This document shows positions 26,842 through 35,947 of a DNA stretch of 64,000 nucleotides, one piece after another; positions within the stretch are counted from its first letter, which is position 1, and each line of letters starts with the position of its first letter. The translations under genes and the position numbers were made by a program. Source of the DNA: Sphingomonas sp. PL-96 (GTDB lineage: Bacteria > Pseudomonadota > Alphaproteobacteria > Sphingomonadales > Sphingomonadaceae); contig NZ_JAJFET010000003.1 of NCBI RefSeq assembly GCF_020707215.1, positions 310,001-374,000 on the forward strand. Direction: 5' to 3'. The notes beneath the pieces are model-generated. The model saw only the letters and a program-made list of their open reading frames with translations, searched no databases and was not told the origin of the DNA.

Positions 26842-28419
26842 ATGAGGATCCGTAATCTGCTGTCGCTGCTCGTGGGAGAGTTGGTCTACCCCGGGCGGGT
26901 GTCGCATCTGGTCGACGCACCCGACGCGGTGCGGCAAACGGTGGCCGTTCAGGGCGGGCTGCTTGCCGGTGTCCAGACGTCGGGCGGCGCGGCGTTCCTC
27001 GGTATCCCCTATGCCGCACCCCCGATCGGTCTGTTGCGCTGGCGAGCGCCCGAGCCGCCGCCTGCATGGGAGGGTGAACGCGACGCCACCCGCACCGGTT
27101 CGCCGGCCATGCAGACGATCGGCCACGGCCGGTTCGTGCCCGTGACGGGAAGCGAAGACTGCCTCTACCTCAACGTCTATGCGCCGCCAGGTCGGCCAGA
27201 GGGGCCGGACGAGGGCTGGCCCGTGATGGTCTTCCTGCACGGCGGCGCGTTCGCGGTCGGCGCGTCCGACAACTATGATCCCAGCCTGCTTGCGACCGAG
27301 CAGCGCGTGGTTGTGGTCGCCCCCAATTACCGCATGGGCGCGTTGGGCTTCCTCGCCCATCCGGCGCTCGCCCAGGAGCAGCCGCACGGAGGCTCCGGCA
27401 ATTTCGGTCTCCTCGACCAGCAGGCTGCGTTGCGGTGGGTGCGCGACAATATCGCCGCGTTCGGCGGGGATCCTGCGCAGGTCACGCTGTTCGGCGAGTC
27501 CGCTGGCGCCTGGAGCACGTCCTACCAGCTGCTCTCGCCGGGCGCGCAGGGCCTGTTCCACCGCGCGATCCTGCAGAGCGGTGCTGCCGTCGACCCGCTC
27601 TCGACCGTGTCTGCGGCAGAGGCCGAGGCGGACGGCCTCGTCTTCGCCGAACGGCTCGACGCTGCCGGGGCTGGCGCGTTCGATCGCCTGCGTGCCTTGT
27701 CAGCGGGAGAGATTGTGCGCGCATCCGCGATCCGACGCGGCATCCTGGGGCCGGGCAGCTGGGGACCGGTCTGGGGCGACGCCGTGATCCCGCACGAGCC
27801 TGGCCGCGCCTTTGCCGAGGGTGGATACCAGGCGATGCCCGTGATCGTCGGCACCAACTCGCATGAGGGCCGCCTGTTCGGCCTCGGCATCCGTAGCCAG
27901 GCGGATGCCGAGGCGCGCATCCGCGCCGATTGGGGCCGCGATGGCGAGGCGGTGCTCGCCCGCTATCCGGCCCGATCCCGGATCGAAGCGCAGCAAGCCT
28001 TCGCCGACGTGGTCACCGAGTCGCGCTTCGCGCATCCGGCCGATCGTCTGCGACGACTGCTGGCAGCAAGGACGCCGGTCTATGGCTATCGGTTCGACGA
28101 TCCGGCAGCGCCGTTCTCCATCCCGCATCCCTGGGCCCCCACGCCGCTCGGCGCCTATCACGCCGCCGAACTCACCTATGTGTTCGGCACGCGCTGGGCC
28201 CTTGCCAATCCGGCGCGCTTCACGTCCGCGCAAGCCGCCCTTGCCCGGCGGATGCGGGACAGCTGGGGGGCGTTCGCGCGCGGCGAGGCGCTGCGGGACT
28301 GGCCGGCGTTCAGCAGGGACGCCCCTGCGGTGCGGGTATTTGCGCCGGGCGGTGACACCGTCGAGACCGACTTTGCCGAGCGCTACGGCTGCGACTTCTG
28401 GGACAGGCTCTCAGGTTGA
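26842..28419 (+). CDS. Carboxylesterase family (type B) esterase
   Basis: This alpha/beta-hydrolase of 525 residues is of the carboxylesterase/cholinesterase family. The catalytic serine is in TLFGESAGAWS, the oxyanion hole in VFLHGGAFAVGA, the histidine in YHAAELTYVF, and the early motif FLGIPYAAPPIG and EDCLYLNVY are diagnostic. I chose the ATG at 26842; it has no strong ribosome site, and the frame stays open upstream. No clear signal peptide is visible. It is divergent from xylX, so it may share the control region, and overlaps the convergent lipid kinase gene by nine bases. Substrate unknown; removal of acetyl or feruloyl groups from xylan would fit but is not shown. Confidence 0.85.
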   Translation: MRIRNLLSLLVGELVYPGRVSHLVDAPDAVRQTVAVQGGLLAGVQTSGGAAFLGIPYAAPPIGLLRWRAPEPPPAWEGERDATRTGSPAMQTIGHGRFVPVTGSEDCLYLNVYAPPGRPEGPDEGWPVMVFLHGGAFAVGASDNYDPSLLATEQRVVVVAPNYRMGALGFLAHPALAQEQPHGGSGNFGLLDQQAALRWVRDNIAAFGGDPAQVTLFGESAGAWSTSYQLLSPGAQGLFHRAILQSGAAVDPLSTVSAAEAEADGLVFAERLDAAGAGAFDRLRALSAGEIVRASAIRRGILGPGSWGPVWGDAVIPHEPGRAFAEGGYQAMPVIVGTNSHEGRLFGLGIRSQADAEARIRADWGRDGEAVLARYPARSRIEAQQAFADVVTESRFAHPADRLRRLLAARTPVYGYRFDDPAAPFSIPHPWAPTPLGAYHAAELTYVFGTRWALANPARFTSAQAALARRMRDSWGAFARGEALRDWPAFSRDAPAVRVFAPGGDTVETDFAERYGCDFWDRLSG

Positions 28420-29295
28420 GGCAGGGGCGATCACCCGGATCACGCCGGCCGCGATCCTCGCGGTGACGGGCGTCTTTGCCAGCACTTCGCCATCGATCGA
28501 GATCGGCAGCGGGGGGTTGGTGGCGATGCGAAGCTCGCGGGCATGGAAGGTGACGGTGTCGGCACGCCGCGAATCGAGGCCGAACACGGCGCCGCTCCAG
28601 TTGCGGACCAGCCCGCGCCGGCCGTTGCGCGCGACCGCCTGGACGATGATCTCCCCACTGTCGAGCCGCGCTTCCTCGATCAGTTCGACACCGCCGTGGA
28701 AGCGTCCGTTGGAGATGCGAACCTCGGTCGCGGTCAGCCGCTTGGCGTCCGCTCCCTCGCCGACGATCAGCTCGAACGGGCGAAAGCGTACGAACTGCAG
28801 CGTCGCCCAGGCGAGATAGCCCGCCCGGCCGAACCAGCGCTTCAACTTGTGCGGGATGGTGGTGGCAATCTGCGGCGAGATGCCGATCGCCGCGCAGTTG
28901 GCGAAATAGTCGCCGTCGATCATGCCCAGGTCGATCCGCCGAGGAGTTCCGGTGCGCAGCACCTCGACCGCGCCCTCGATCTCCAGCGGGATGCCGAGCG
29001 TGCGTGCGAAGCTGTTGGCGGTGCCAAGCGGCAGCACGCCCAGGATGGTGTCGCTGCCCACCAGATGATCGACCAGGCTGCTGATCGTGCCATCGCCGCC
29101 GCCCAGGATCAGCAGGTCAGGCTTTCCCGCCATCACCTGCCGTACCGTGTCCTGCAGCTTGCTGGGGTCCTCAACCGGATGCGGCGCTACGTCGAAGGGG
29201 AGGCCGGACAGCGCGGCACAAGCCTGTTCGAACTGATCTTGCCCGGTGCGGGACTGCGTGTTGACGACCAGCGCGGCCGAGCGGATCTTGTCCAT
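28411..29295 (-). CDS. Diacylglycerol kinase family lipid kinase
   Basis: A 294-residue protein of the DagK/YegS family, which phosphorylates lipid hydroxyls using ATP. The nucleotide motif GGGDGTISSLVDHL is at residues 65-78, followed by LGVLPLGTANSFARTLGIP, both diagnostic. The C-terminal sandwich domain contains VRISNGRFHGGVELIEEARLDSG and IDGE. It converges with the esterase gene and is divergent from hemB with a 92-nt gap. The lipid substrate is not known. Confidence 0.88.
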   Translation of the reverse strand: MDKIRSAALVVNTQSRTGQDQFEQACAALSGLPFDVAPHPVEDPSKLQDTVRQVMAGKPDLLILGGGDGTISSLVDHLVGSDTILGVLPLGTANSFARTLGIPLEIEGAVEVLRTGTPRRIDLGMIDGDYFANCAAIGISPQIATTIPHKLKRWFGRAGYLAWATLQFVRFRPFELIVGEGADAKRLTATEVRISNGRFHGGVELIEEARLDSGEIIVQAVARNGRRGLVRNWSGAVFGLDSRRADTVTFHARELRIATNPPLPISIDGEVLAKTPVTARIAAGVIRVIAPAST

Positions 29296-29387
29296 GCACC
29301 CTCAACGCGCAGAAGCATGCCCGGATGCACGCGTGGTTGCGTGCCCTGCGCTTGCGCACGCTCGGTGCTTGGCCCACACAGCGGCCC

Positions 29388-30380
29388 ATGTCTATCGCCG
29401 CGTATCCCGCCCTTCGCCTTCGTCGTACCCGCGCTGCCGACTGGAGCCGCCGGCTACATGCCGAAACCGTGCTGACGCCTGCCGACCTGATCTGGCCGCT
29501 GTTCATCACCGAGGGGGAGGGCGAGGAGCCGGTTGCCGCGCTGCCGGGCGTCTCGCGCTGGTCGATGGCGGGGCTGGTGGCGCGCGCGCGCGAGGCGCGT
29601 GACCTGGGCATTCCCTGCCTGGCATTGTTCCCGAATACGCCGTCGCATCTTCGCAGCGAACTGGGCGAGGAGTCGTACAACCCGAACAACCTGATGTGCC
29701 GCGCGATCGCGACCATCAAGGATGCAGTGCCGGAAGTCGGCCTGCTCACCGATGTCGCGCTCGATCCCTATACGACCCACGGCCACGACGGGCTGGTCGA
29801 CGACCGCGGTTATGTGATGAACGATGCCACCGCCGACCAGCTGGTGCGCCAGGCGCTGGCGCAGGCACGCGCCGGTGCCGACATCATCGCCCCGTCCGAC
29901 ATGATGGACGGCCGCATCGGCCTGATCCGCGAGGCGCTGGAAGCGGACGGTCACCACAATGTCCAGATCATGGCCTATGCCGCCAAATATGCGAGCGGCT
30001 TCTACGGGCCCTTCCGCGACGCGGTCGGCTCGCGCGGGCTGCTGAAGGGCGACAAGAAGACCTACCAGATGGACCCGGCGAATGCCGAGGAAGCGCTGCG
30101 GGAGGTGTCGCTCGACCTTTCGGAAGGCGCCGACAGCGTAATGGTGAAGCCGGGCTTGCCGTATCTCGACATCATCCTTCGGGTGAAGAACGCCTTTGAA
30201 GTGCCTGTATTTGCGTACCAAGTCTCCGGCGAATACGCGATGCTCGAGGCAGCGGTCGCGGCCGGTGCGGCGGATCGCGACGCGGTCGTGCTGGAGACGC
30301 TGATGGCGTTCAAGCGGGCCGGCTGCACTGGCGTGCTGACCTATCATGCAGCGCATGCCGCGCGGCTGCTGGGCGCGTGA
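29388..30380 (+). CDS. hemB: Delta-aminolevulinic acid dehydratase (porphobilinogen synthase)
   Basis: HemB joins two 5-aminolevulinate molecules into porphobilinogen in haem synthesis. The 330-residue product has the two Schiff-base lysines, K200 (MAYAAKYASGFYGPFR) and K254 (DSVMVKPGLPYLD), and RLRRTRAADWSRRLHAET, APSDMMDGRIG and AYQVSGEYAM. The zinc-cysteine triad is replaced by D/T-rich sequence (LTDVALDPYTTHGHDG), as in the Mg-dependent proteobacterial type. The ATG at 29388 gives a normal length; no clear ribosome site precedes it, and an upstream start is possible. Confidence 0.95.
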   Translation: MSIAAYPALRLRRTRAADWSRRLHAETVLTPADLIWPLFITEGEGEEPVAALPGVSRWSMAGLVARAREARDLGIPCLALFPNTPSHLRSELGEESYNPNNLMCRAIATIKDAVPEVGLLTDVALDPYTTHGHDGLVDDRGYVMNDATADQLVRQALAQARAGADIIAPSDMMDGRIGLIREALEADGHHNVQIMAYAAKYASGFYGPFRDAVGSRGLLKGDKKTYQMDPANAEEALREVSLDLSEGADSVMVKPGLPYLDIILRVKNAFEVPVFAYQVSGEYAMLEAAVAAGAADRDAVVLETLMAFKRAGCTGVLTYHAAHAARLLGA

Positions 30381-30446
30381 TCTGACAAGCGTGCCGCGAC
30401 CGGCCCAGCAGTTGGACCCGCACCTGGAACGGCCGAGCATCCGGTG

Positions 30447-32678
30447 ATGACCGAGCCTGCTCCTGCGCTCCCGCGGCCGGGACCGGCGCGCGCGCTGTTC
30501 GCGTTGACGATCCTAACCGGATCCTTCCTGCTGTTCCTGATCCAGCCGATGGTCGCGCGCATGGCGCTGCCCCGGCTGGGCGGCGCGCCTGCCGTCTGGA
30601 ACTCGGCGATGCTGGTCTATCAGGCGCTGCTGCTCGGCGGCTACGCCTATGCGCACTGGCTGGCCCACCGCCGCCCGCGGACCCAGGCGCTGACCCATCT
30701 GGCGGTGTTGGCACTGGCGGCCCTGTGGCTGCCGATCGGCCTGTCGGCCATGCGCCTGCCGGCCGGGGCCGAGCCGGCGCTGTGGGTGCCCTGGCTGCTC
30801 GGTGCTTCGATCGGGCCGCTGTTCTTTGCCGTGTCGGCGCAGGCGCCGCTGATGCAGCGCTGGTTCTCGGCGGCAACTGGCGGGCGCGATCCCTATGCGC
30901 TCTACGCCGCTTCCAACGTGGGCAGCTTTGCCGGGCTGCTCGCCTATCCGCTGCTGGTGGAGCCAAGGCTCGCGCTGACGGGTCAGAGCTGGCTGTGGAC
31001 GGGTGGCTATCTGTTCCTCGTCCTGCTGGTGCTCGGCTGCGCGCTGCTGCTGCCGCGCAGCGGCCCGGCCGCGCATCGGCCTGCGCTCACCAGCGCGCCG
31101 CCGACCCGCCGCCGGGTCCTGTGGTGGATCGCGCTCGCCTTTGTGCCCTCGGGCTTGATGATCCAGACTTCGAGCTTCCTGACCACCGACATCGTTGCGG
31201 TACCGCTGCTGTGGGTGCTGCCGCTGGGGCTCTATCTGCTGAGCTTCACCGTCGCCTTCGCCGCTCGCCGTGGGCTGGCCACCTTTCTCACCCGCTACGC
31301 GCCGATCGCGATCCTGATCTTCGGCAGCATGGTGATCGCCGGGCACCAGAACTACCCGGTGCTGAATGCGGCAATGGCGCTGCTGCTGCTCTTCGTCATC
31401 TCCGTCGCGCTGCACAGCTGCATGTACGAGCACCGCCCGGCGCCCGAGCGGCTGACCGGCTTCTACCTTGCCATGTCGGTGGGGGGTGCGCTGGGCGGCG
31501 TCTTCGCAGGGCTGGTCGCACCCGTGGTGTTCGACTGGACCTATGAGTTTCCGCTGCTGATCCTGGCGGCGGGCGTGCTTGCACCGCAACGGTTCCTGCT
31601 GCCCAGCATCGCCCGGCTCTGGGCAGGAGGGCGGCGCCGGAGCATGACTGCCGCGACCCTTGGCGCCACCGCGCTGGCAGTCTGGCTGGGGCTGGACGAC
31701 CAGTCGGCGCTCGCCGGCGGCACCCGTGCCGGCATCGTGTTCGTGAGCCTGGCCCTGCTTGGGCTGCTCGCGATCGGCAGGCGGCCGGTGTTTGCCGGCG
31801 TGGTCGCCGGTGCCCTGTTCCTGTTCGGCGGCTATGACGCGCTTCGCCTCTCAGCCCAGCCTGGCGCCCGCACCCGCAGCTATTTCGGCGTCTACACGAT
31901 CACCGACCGACCGGGTGCGCGCGACCTGGCACACGGCACCACGCTTCACGGCGTGCAGCTTCTCGGCAGCGAGGCACGTCTGCGCCAGCCGACGACTTAT
32001 TATGTCCCGGCCTCCGGAGTGGGGCAGGCGATGCGCGCCTTGCCGGCTCTCTACGGCGATGCCGCGCGGGTGGGGGTGGTCGGCCTCGGCACCGGCACGC
32101 TCGCCTGCTATGCGCACCCGGGCCAGCACTGGCGTTTCTACGAGATCGACCCGGCGGTGGCCCGCATCGCACGCGATCCCGACCGCTTCAGCTTTCTGTC
32201 GCGGTGCCTGCCCGACGCCGACGTCCGGCTCGGCGACGCGCGCCTGTCGCTCGGCGACGAACAGGCCGCCAGCCTCGACCTGCTGGTGCTCGACGCATTC
32301 ACCTCGGATGCCGTCCCGCTACACCTGATGACGCGCGAGGCGTTCCAGACCTACGCGCGCGTGCTCGCCCGCGACGGGCTGCTGCTGCTCCACACGTCCA
32401 ACCGCTATCTGGCGATGGAGCAGGTTGTTGCGGCAACCATTGAGGGCACCGGCTGGCACGCTGCGGCCTTCAACTACGAGCCGACTTCGGCGGAGGCGGC
32501 ACAGGAAGCGACCGCGTCCGAATGGATCCTGCTCGGGCGCGGGCCCGCCTTCCGGCGGCTAGTCGCGAGCGACGCTGGCTGGCGGGCACTCCGCCGCGAT
32601 GGAAGCCTGGCGCCCTGGACCGACGATTATGCGTCGATCGTCCCGGTGCTGCGCGGGATCACCATCGACGCCAACTGA
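30447..32678 (+). CDS. Membrane-bound spermidine synthase-like fusion protein
   Basis: The 743-residue product has about twelve membrane helices in the first 480 residues (starting LFALTILTGSFLLFLIQPMVA), then a soluble Rossmann methyltransferase-like domain similar to spermidine synthases: VGVVGLGTGTLACY (nucleotide loop), WRFYEIDPAVARIA, and LDLLVLDAFTSDAVPLHLMT. Such fused proteins are common in proteobacteria. They are annotated as spermidine synthases, but polyamine synthesis has rarely been shown. ATG at 30447 or the GTG one codon before it can serve as start. It converges with the small lipoprotein gene. Confidence 0.8.
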   Translation: MTEPAPALPRPGPARALFALTILTGSFLLFLIQPMVARMALPRLGGAPAVWNSAMLVYQALLLGGYAYAHWLAHRRPRTQALTHLAVLALAALWLPIGLSAMRLPAGAEPALWVPWLLGASIGPLFFAVSAQAPLMQRWFSAATGGRDPYALYAASNVGSFAGLLAYPLLVEPRLALTGQSWLWTGGYLFLVLLVLGCALLLPRSGPAAHRPALTSAPPTRRRVLWWIALAFVPSGLMIQTSSFLTTDIVAVPLLWVLPLGLYLLSFTVAFAARRGLATFLTRYAPIAILIFGSMVIAGHQNYPVLNAAMALLLLFVISVALHSCMYEHRPAPERLTGFYLAMSVGGALGGVFAGLVAPVVFDWTYEFPLLILAAGVLAPQRFLLPSIARLWAGGRRRSMTAATLGATALAVWLGLDDQSALAGGTRAGIVFVSLALLGLLAIGRRPVFAGVVAGALFLFGGYDALRLSAQPGARTRSYFGVYTITDRPGARDLAHGTTLHGVQLLGSEARLRQPTTYYVPASGVGQAMRALPALYGDAARVGVVGLGTGTLACYAHPGQHWRFYEIDPAVARIARDPDRFSFLSRCLPDADVRLGDARLSLGDEQAASLDLLVLDAFTSDAVPLHLMTREAFQTYARVLARDGLLLLHTSNRYLAMEQVVAATIEGTGWHAAAFNYEPTSAEAAQEATASEWILLGRGPAFRRLVASDAGWRALRRDGSLAPWTDDYASIVPVLRGITIDAN

Positions 32679-32684
32679 CGCGGA

Positions 32685-33176
32685 TCAGGCGAGCATCGCC
32701 TCGATCGCGCGAACCCGGGCCACCTGTGCTGCGGCGCGGGTTCGTGCCGTCTCCAATGCAGCATCCAGGGCCGGGTAGGCGGGCTGACCCGCAGCGGCGC
32801 GATCGATCGCCGTCTGTTCAAGGTCGGCGATCGGCTGCTGGATCGCACTGCGGGCGACATCGACCTCCGCCAGCGCCGTCTGCGCGTCGAGCCAGGGCTC
32901 GCTGCCCTGCGCGGCGCCCTTTGCAGCCCGTGCGCGCTGCTCCGCGCGATCGGCGACCTTGCCGAACGCTGCGTCCGCCGCATCGATCGCGGCCGTGAGC
33001 CGGGTGATCTGCGCGTCGAGCGCCGGATCGGGCGTTGCGACTGGCACCGGCCGTACCGGCTCGGCGTCGCTGCGCTGCTCGATGGCCCGCGGCAGAAGCG
33101 ACGGAAACTCGCCACGCTCTTGCGCACAACCAGCGGCGAGAAGGAGGACGGGGAGGGGAAGGATCGGGCTGCGCAT
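32685..33176 (-). CDS. Small lipoprotein of unknown function
   Basis: The 163-residue product has a lipoprotein signal (ILPLPVLLLAAGC, cysteine near residue 17) and an alanine-rich, mostly helical body with heptad-like spacing (DAQITRLTAAIDAADAAFGK; DVARSAIQQPIADLEQTAID). No catalytic motif is seen and I do not recognise the family. Codon use and GC content match the neighbours, and the reverse strand shows no better frame, so it is likely a real gene. It may be a periplasmic coiled-coil protein anchored to a membrane. Confidence 0.6.
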   Translation of the reverse strand: MRSPILPLPVLLLAAGCAQERGEFPSLLPRAIEQRSDAEPVRPVPVATPDPALDAQITRLTAAIDAADAAFGKVADRAEQRARAAKGAAQGSEPWLDAQTALAEVDVARSAIQQPIADLEQTAIDRAAAGQPAYPALDAALETARTRAAAQVARVRAIEAMLA

Positions 33177-33259
33177 GGGGTGGGTCTAGGGTGCGCAGAA
33201 AATTGACGCAACGGGCTTGCGTCCCCGAAAAGCCGCGCCTATTAGGCCCCCTCCACCGG

Positions 33260-33336
33260 GCGCCCGTAGCTCAGCTGGATAGAGCATCAGACTACGAATC
33301 TGAGGGTCGGACGTTCGAATCGTTCCGGGCGCACCA
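33260..33336 (+). tRNA. tRNA-Arg (anticodon ACG)
   Basis: The 77-nt sequence folds into a full cloverleaf: acceptor stem GCGCCCG with CGGGCGC, anticodon stem TCAGA/TCTGA around loop CTACGAA (anticodon ACG at 33294-33296), T-arm with GTTCGAAT, and an encoded CCA end (33334-33336). ACG (read as ICG after deamination) decodes CGU, CGC and CGA. Confidence 0.96.
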
Positions 33337-33339
33337 TCG

Positions 33340-33374
33340 AAAGCCCTGCCAGGCACTCGCCCGGCAGGGCTTTT
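33340..33374 (+). terminator. Terminator of the tRNA-Arg gene
   Basis: An 11-bp stem AAAGCCCTGCC / GGCAGGGCTTT (33340-33350 with 33363-33373) with a 12-nt loop and a short T run starts four bases after the tRNA. Confidence 0.85.
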
Positions 33375-33394
33375 GTGCATCTGGAGCCTAGTCG

Positions 33395-34630
33395 TCAGCC
33401 GGCGGGAACGAGCGCCTTCAGCGGTGTGGCTGTGTCGGCAAGCGCCGCCGGATCGACAACCGCTGCCGCCAGCACCAGCCCGCGCCCCTGCACATAGTCG
33501 CGGGTTGCGTTCACGCAGTCGAGCGCCACCACGCGGCCTTCGCGCAAGTAGATCAACGAGAAGCTGCGCGTGCCCGGGTCTCCTCGAAGAACTGTCTCGT
33601 CGTGACCTGCCGAGAGGCCAATCGTCTGCAGCTTGAGGTCGTACTGGTTCGACCAGAACCACGGCACTGCACGGTAAGGCGCGGCATCGTCGAGGACTGC
33701 GCGGACGGCAGTCGCGGCCATGTCGTGGGCGTTCTGGACGGATTCGAGCCGGATCGGCAGCCCGTCCGCGAACGGATTGGCGTGCAGCGCGCAGTCGCCA
33801 ATCGCATAGACGTGCGGCAGCGTCGTTCGGCAGTGCGCGTCCACAGCTACGCCATTGTCGCCGCGGGCCCCGGCCGCGAGCAGCGGCTCGACGGCTGGCA
33901 CGATGCCGATGCCGACAATCACCATCTGCGCCGGCAGCACTTCGCCGGTTGCAAGGCGGACGCCGGTCGCACGCCCGTCGGCTTCCTCGATGCAGGTGAC
34001 GCTGGCGCCCAGCCGCACATCGACGCCGTGCGCACGATGTTCCGCCTCGTAGAAGCGCGACAGCGGCTCGCCGGCCACGCGTGCGAGGACCCGATCCTGC
34101 GCCTCCAAGACGGTGACCTGCTTGCCCAGCTTCGACAGCACCGCCGCAGCCTCAAGCCCGACATAGCCACCCCCGATCACGACGATCCGGTCGGTCTGCG
34201 GCAGCTCGCGTGCGAGCTGGTCGACATCGGCGCGGCTGCGCACCGCGTGCACGCCGGCAAGATCATGGCCGGTGCAGCTCAGCCGCCGCGCATGGCCGCC
34301 TGCCGCCCAGATCAGCGTACCGTAGCCGACCTCTGCGCCGTCTTCGCAGGTGACGGTGCGTGCAGCCGCGTCCACCGCCACGACGCGCCGGCCGGGCAGC
34401 ATGGTCACCGCGCGCTCGTTCCAGAAGGCAGCGGGGCGGATCAGCAGCCGCTCGAACGGCTTGTCGCCGGCCAGATATTCCTTCGAGAGCGGCGGCCGCT
34501 CATAAGGCAGCTCCGGCTCCTCGCCCACGACCGCGATGCTGCCTTCGAACTTGCGCTGGCGAAGCGCAATGGCCGCCTGCGCGCCTCCGTGCCCGGCCCC
34601 CACGATCACGATGTCGAAGCGGTCGGTCAC
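33395..34630 (-). CDS. FAD-dependent ferredoxin reductase-type oxidoreductase
   Basis: A 411-residue pyridine nucleotide-disulfide type reductase lacking the redox cysteines, as in rhodocoxin/putidaredoxin reductases. FAD site: [15 protein letters not shown]; active-site region [17 protein letters not shown] site: [19 protein letters not shown] site 2: [11 protein letters not shown]-terminal reductase domain with [17 protein letters not shown]. These enzymes pass electrons from NADH to a ferredoxin that serves a P450 or dioxygenase. The GTG start at 34630 has GGAG upstream. No ferredoxin or oxygenase gene is nearby, so the partner is unknown. Confidence 0.88.
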   Translation of the reverse strand: MTDRFDIVIVGAGHGGAQAAIALRQRKFEGSIAVVGEEPELPYERPPLSKEYLAGDKPFERLLIRPAAFWNERAVTMLPGRRVVAVDAAARTVTCEDGAEVGYGTLIWAAGGHARRLSCTGHDLAGVHAVRSRADVDQLARELPQTDRIVVIGGGYVGLEAAAVLSKLGKQVTVLEAQDRVLARVAGEPLSRFYEAEHRAHGVDVRLGASVTCIEEADGRATGVRLATGEVLPAQMVIVGIGIVPAVEPLLAAGARGDNGVAVDAHCRTTLPHVYAIGDCALHANPFADGLPIRLESVQNAHDMAATAVRAVLDDAAPYRAVPWFWSNQYDLKLQTIGLSAGHDETVLRGDPGTRSFSLIYLREGRVVALDCVNATRDYVQGRGLVLAAAVVDPAALADTATPLKALVPAG

Positions 34631-34711
34631 GAGCAATTCTCCGGCTTGGTGCGAGGAAGCGCTATAGCGCTCCCGTCGCACAAGGGGAGGGGCAGCAGGT
34701 GCCGCAGGCGA

Positions 34712-35614
34712 TCAGCGTGCGGTGGTCGCCACCGCAATTGCACCCAGCGGGCCGGCAAGCGCCCCGAGTGCAGGCGCCACGACATAGGGGCCGTCGGCAG
34801 GCAGCGGCATATAGCCGTCCAGGCTTTGCAGGAGCGCCGCCTCGATGCGCGCCAGGAGGTGCGGCTGGCCGGAGACCACGCCCCCGCCGATCGCGATGCG
34901 CATGGGACCCGTGGTGCACACCAGGTCGTGGCACATCAGGGCAAGCGCATGGACGATCGGCTCCCACACGGGATCGTCCTCGGCAACCTCTGCCACCGAT
35001 CGGCCGCCCAGCCGCGCCACCAGCGCAGTGCCGGACGCCAGACCCTCGATGCAGTCGGGGTGATAGCGGCAGACGCTCGGCACAGTGTCGGAAGGGAGCC
35101 GCGGCACGCGCAGGTGGCCGATCTCGCTATGGCTGATGCCGCGGGTGGGGCGGCCGTGCACGACCAGGCCGACGCCGACACCGGTGCCCACCGTCACATA
35201 GGCGAAATCCTCCAGCCCCTGCGCGCATCCCCAGCGGATCTCCGCGAGCGCGGCACCGTTCACGTCGGTGTCGAACGCCACAGGCACGCCGAACGGCGCA
35301 GAGAGCGTGCCCAGCACGTCGGCACCTGGCCAGCCCGCCTTGTTGGTCGCCATCACCTGGCCATAGGTCGGCGACTTGGGATTGATGTCGATCGGCCCGA
35401 ACGAGGCGATGCCGATCGCCTGGAAACCGTGCGCGGCATGCCACTCGTTCAGGATGGCGAGGATCGCCGGCAGTGTCTCTGCCGGAACCGTCGTAGGCAC
35501 CGTCCGCTGGTCGAGGATGGCGTCCGGTCCGTGCGCGAGCGTGCAGATGCACTTGGTCCCGCCGAGTTCGATGCCGACGAGCGGAAGCGCCGAGGTGTCG
35601 ATAGCAGTGTTCAC
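34712..35614 (-). CDS. ROK family sugar kinase (fructokinase/mannokinase type)
   Basis: This 300-residue ROK kinase has the ATP motif GIELGGTKCICTLA, the catalytic region VAFDTDVNGAALAE, and the zinc site CRYHPDCIEGLASG, which with an upstream His marks the ScrK-type fructo/mannokinases. It phosphorylates a hexose at O6 using ATP. Start GTG at 35614 is followed directly by the conserved region; GGAAA stands nine bases upstream. It is divergent from a ROK regulator and next to GH84 and the N-glycan locus; mannokinase would fit, because three mannose-releasing enzymes lie nearby, but fructokinase cannot be excluded. Confidence 0.82.
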   Translation of the reverse strand: MNTAIDTSALPLVGIELGGTKCICTLAHGPDAILDQRTVPTTVPAETLPAILAILNEWHAAHGFQAIGIASFGPIDINPKSPTYGQVMATNKAGWPGADVLGTLSAPFGVPVAFDTDVNGAALAEIRWGCAQGLEDFAYVTVGTGVGVGLVVHGRPTRGISHSEIGHLRVPRLPSDTVPSVCRYHPDCIEGLASGTALVARLGGRSVAEVAEDDPVWEPIVHALALMCHDLVCTTGPMRIAIGGGVVSGQPHLLARIEAALLQSLDGYMPLPADGPYVVAPALGALAGPLGAIAVATTAR

Positions 35615-35947
35615 GCGCGTCGTTTCCGGAATTGTGCGGCCGCGGGAGAGGATGGCCGGCAGGGCGCCGCCATCGAGTTCAGCCGGAACATGGAATCGTC
35701 TCCCCTTGTTGGCGCCTACCCGCAATCGGAGCCTGCGCCATCCTGAATTAATACATCAAATTTTGTAACTCAACGGGCAACAAACACAGGCGACCGTGCC
35801 GGTACGAAAAGGTTGTATCTGCGTCACGCTGCTGCATTAGTAGGAGCAGACGGATCCACCAAGGGTCGCCGGCGGGCGGGAGAGACAGATGCACAGAGCC
35901 ACGACCGAGCCTCCGCATCATCCGTTCCGGCGCCGCTGGATCGCCGC
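35615..35947. promoter_or_regulatory. Divergent control region of the two ROK genes
   Basis: No gene is seen in these 333 bases. The stretch 35746-35825 is clearly AT-richer than its surroundings. It holds TTTTGTAACTCAACGGGCAA then CAAAC, with inverted arms TTTGT (35762-35766) and ACAAA (35780-35784), and TGTAAC (35764-35769), the same hexamer found three times upstream of the GntR gene. Promoters for both directions and an operator for the ROK regulator probably lie here. Confidence 0.5.

Noticed and set aside
30447..32678. A plain MFS transporter
   Set aside because: The C-terminal Rossmann domain with LGTGTLACY and VLDAFTSDAVP shows a spermidine synthase-like fusion.
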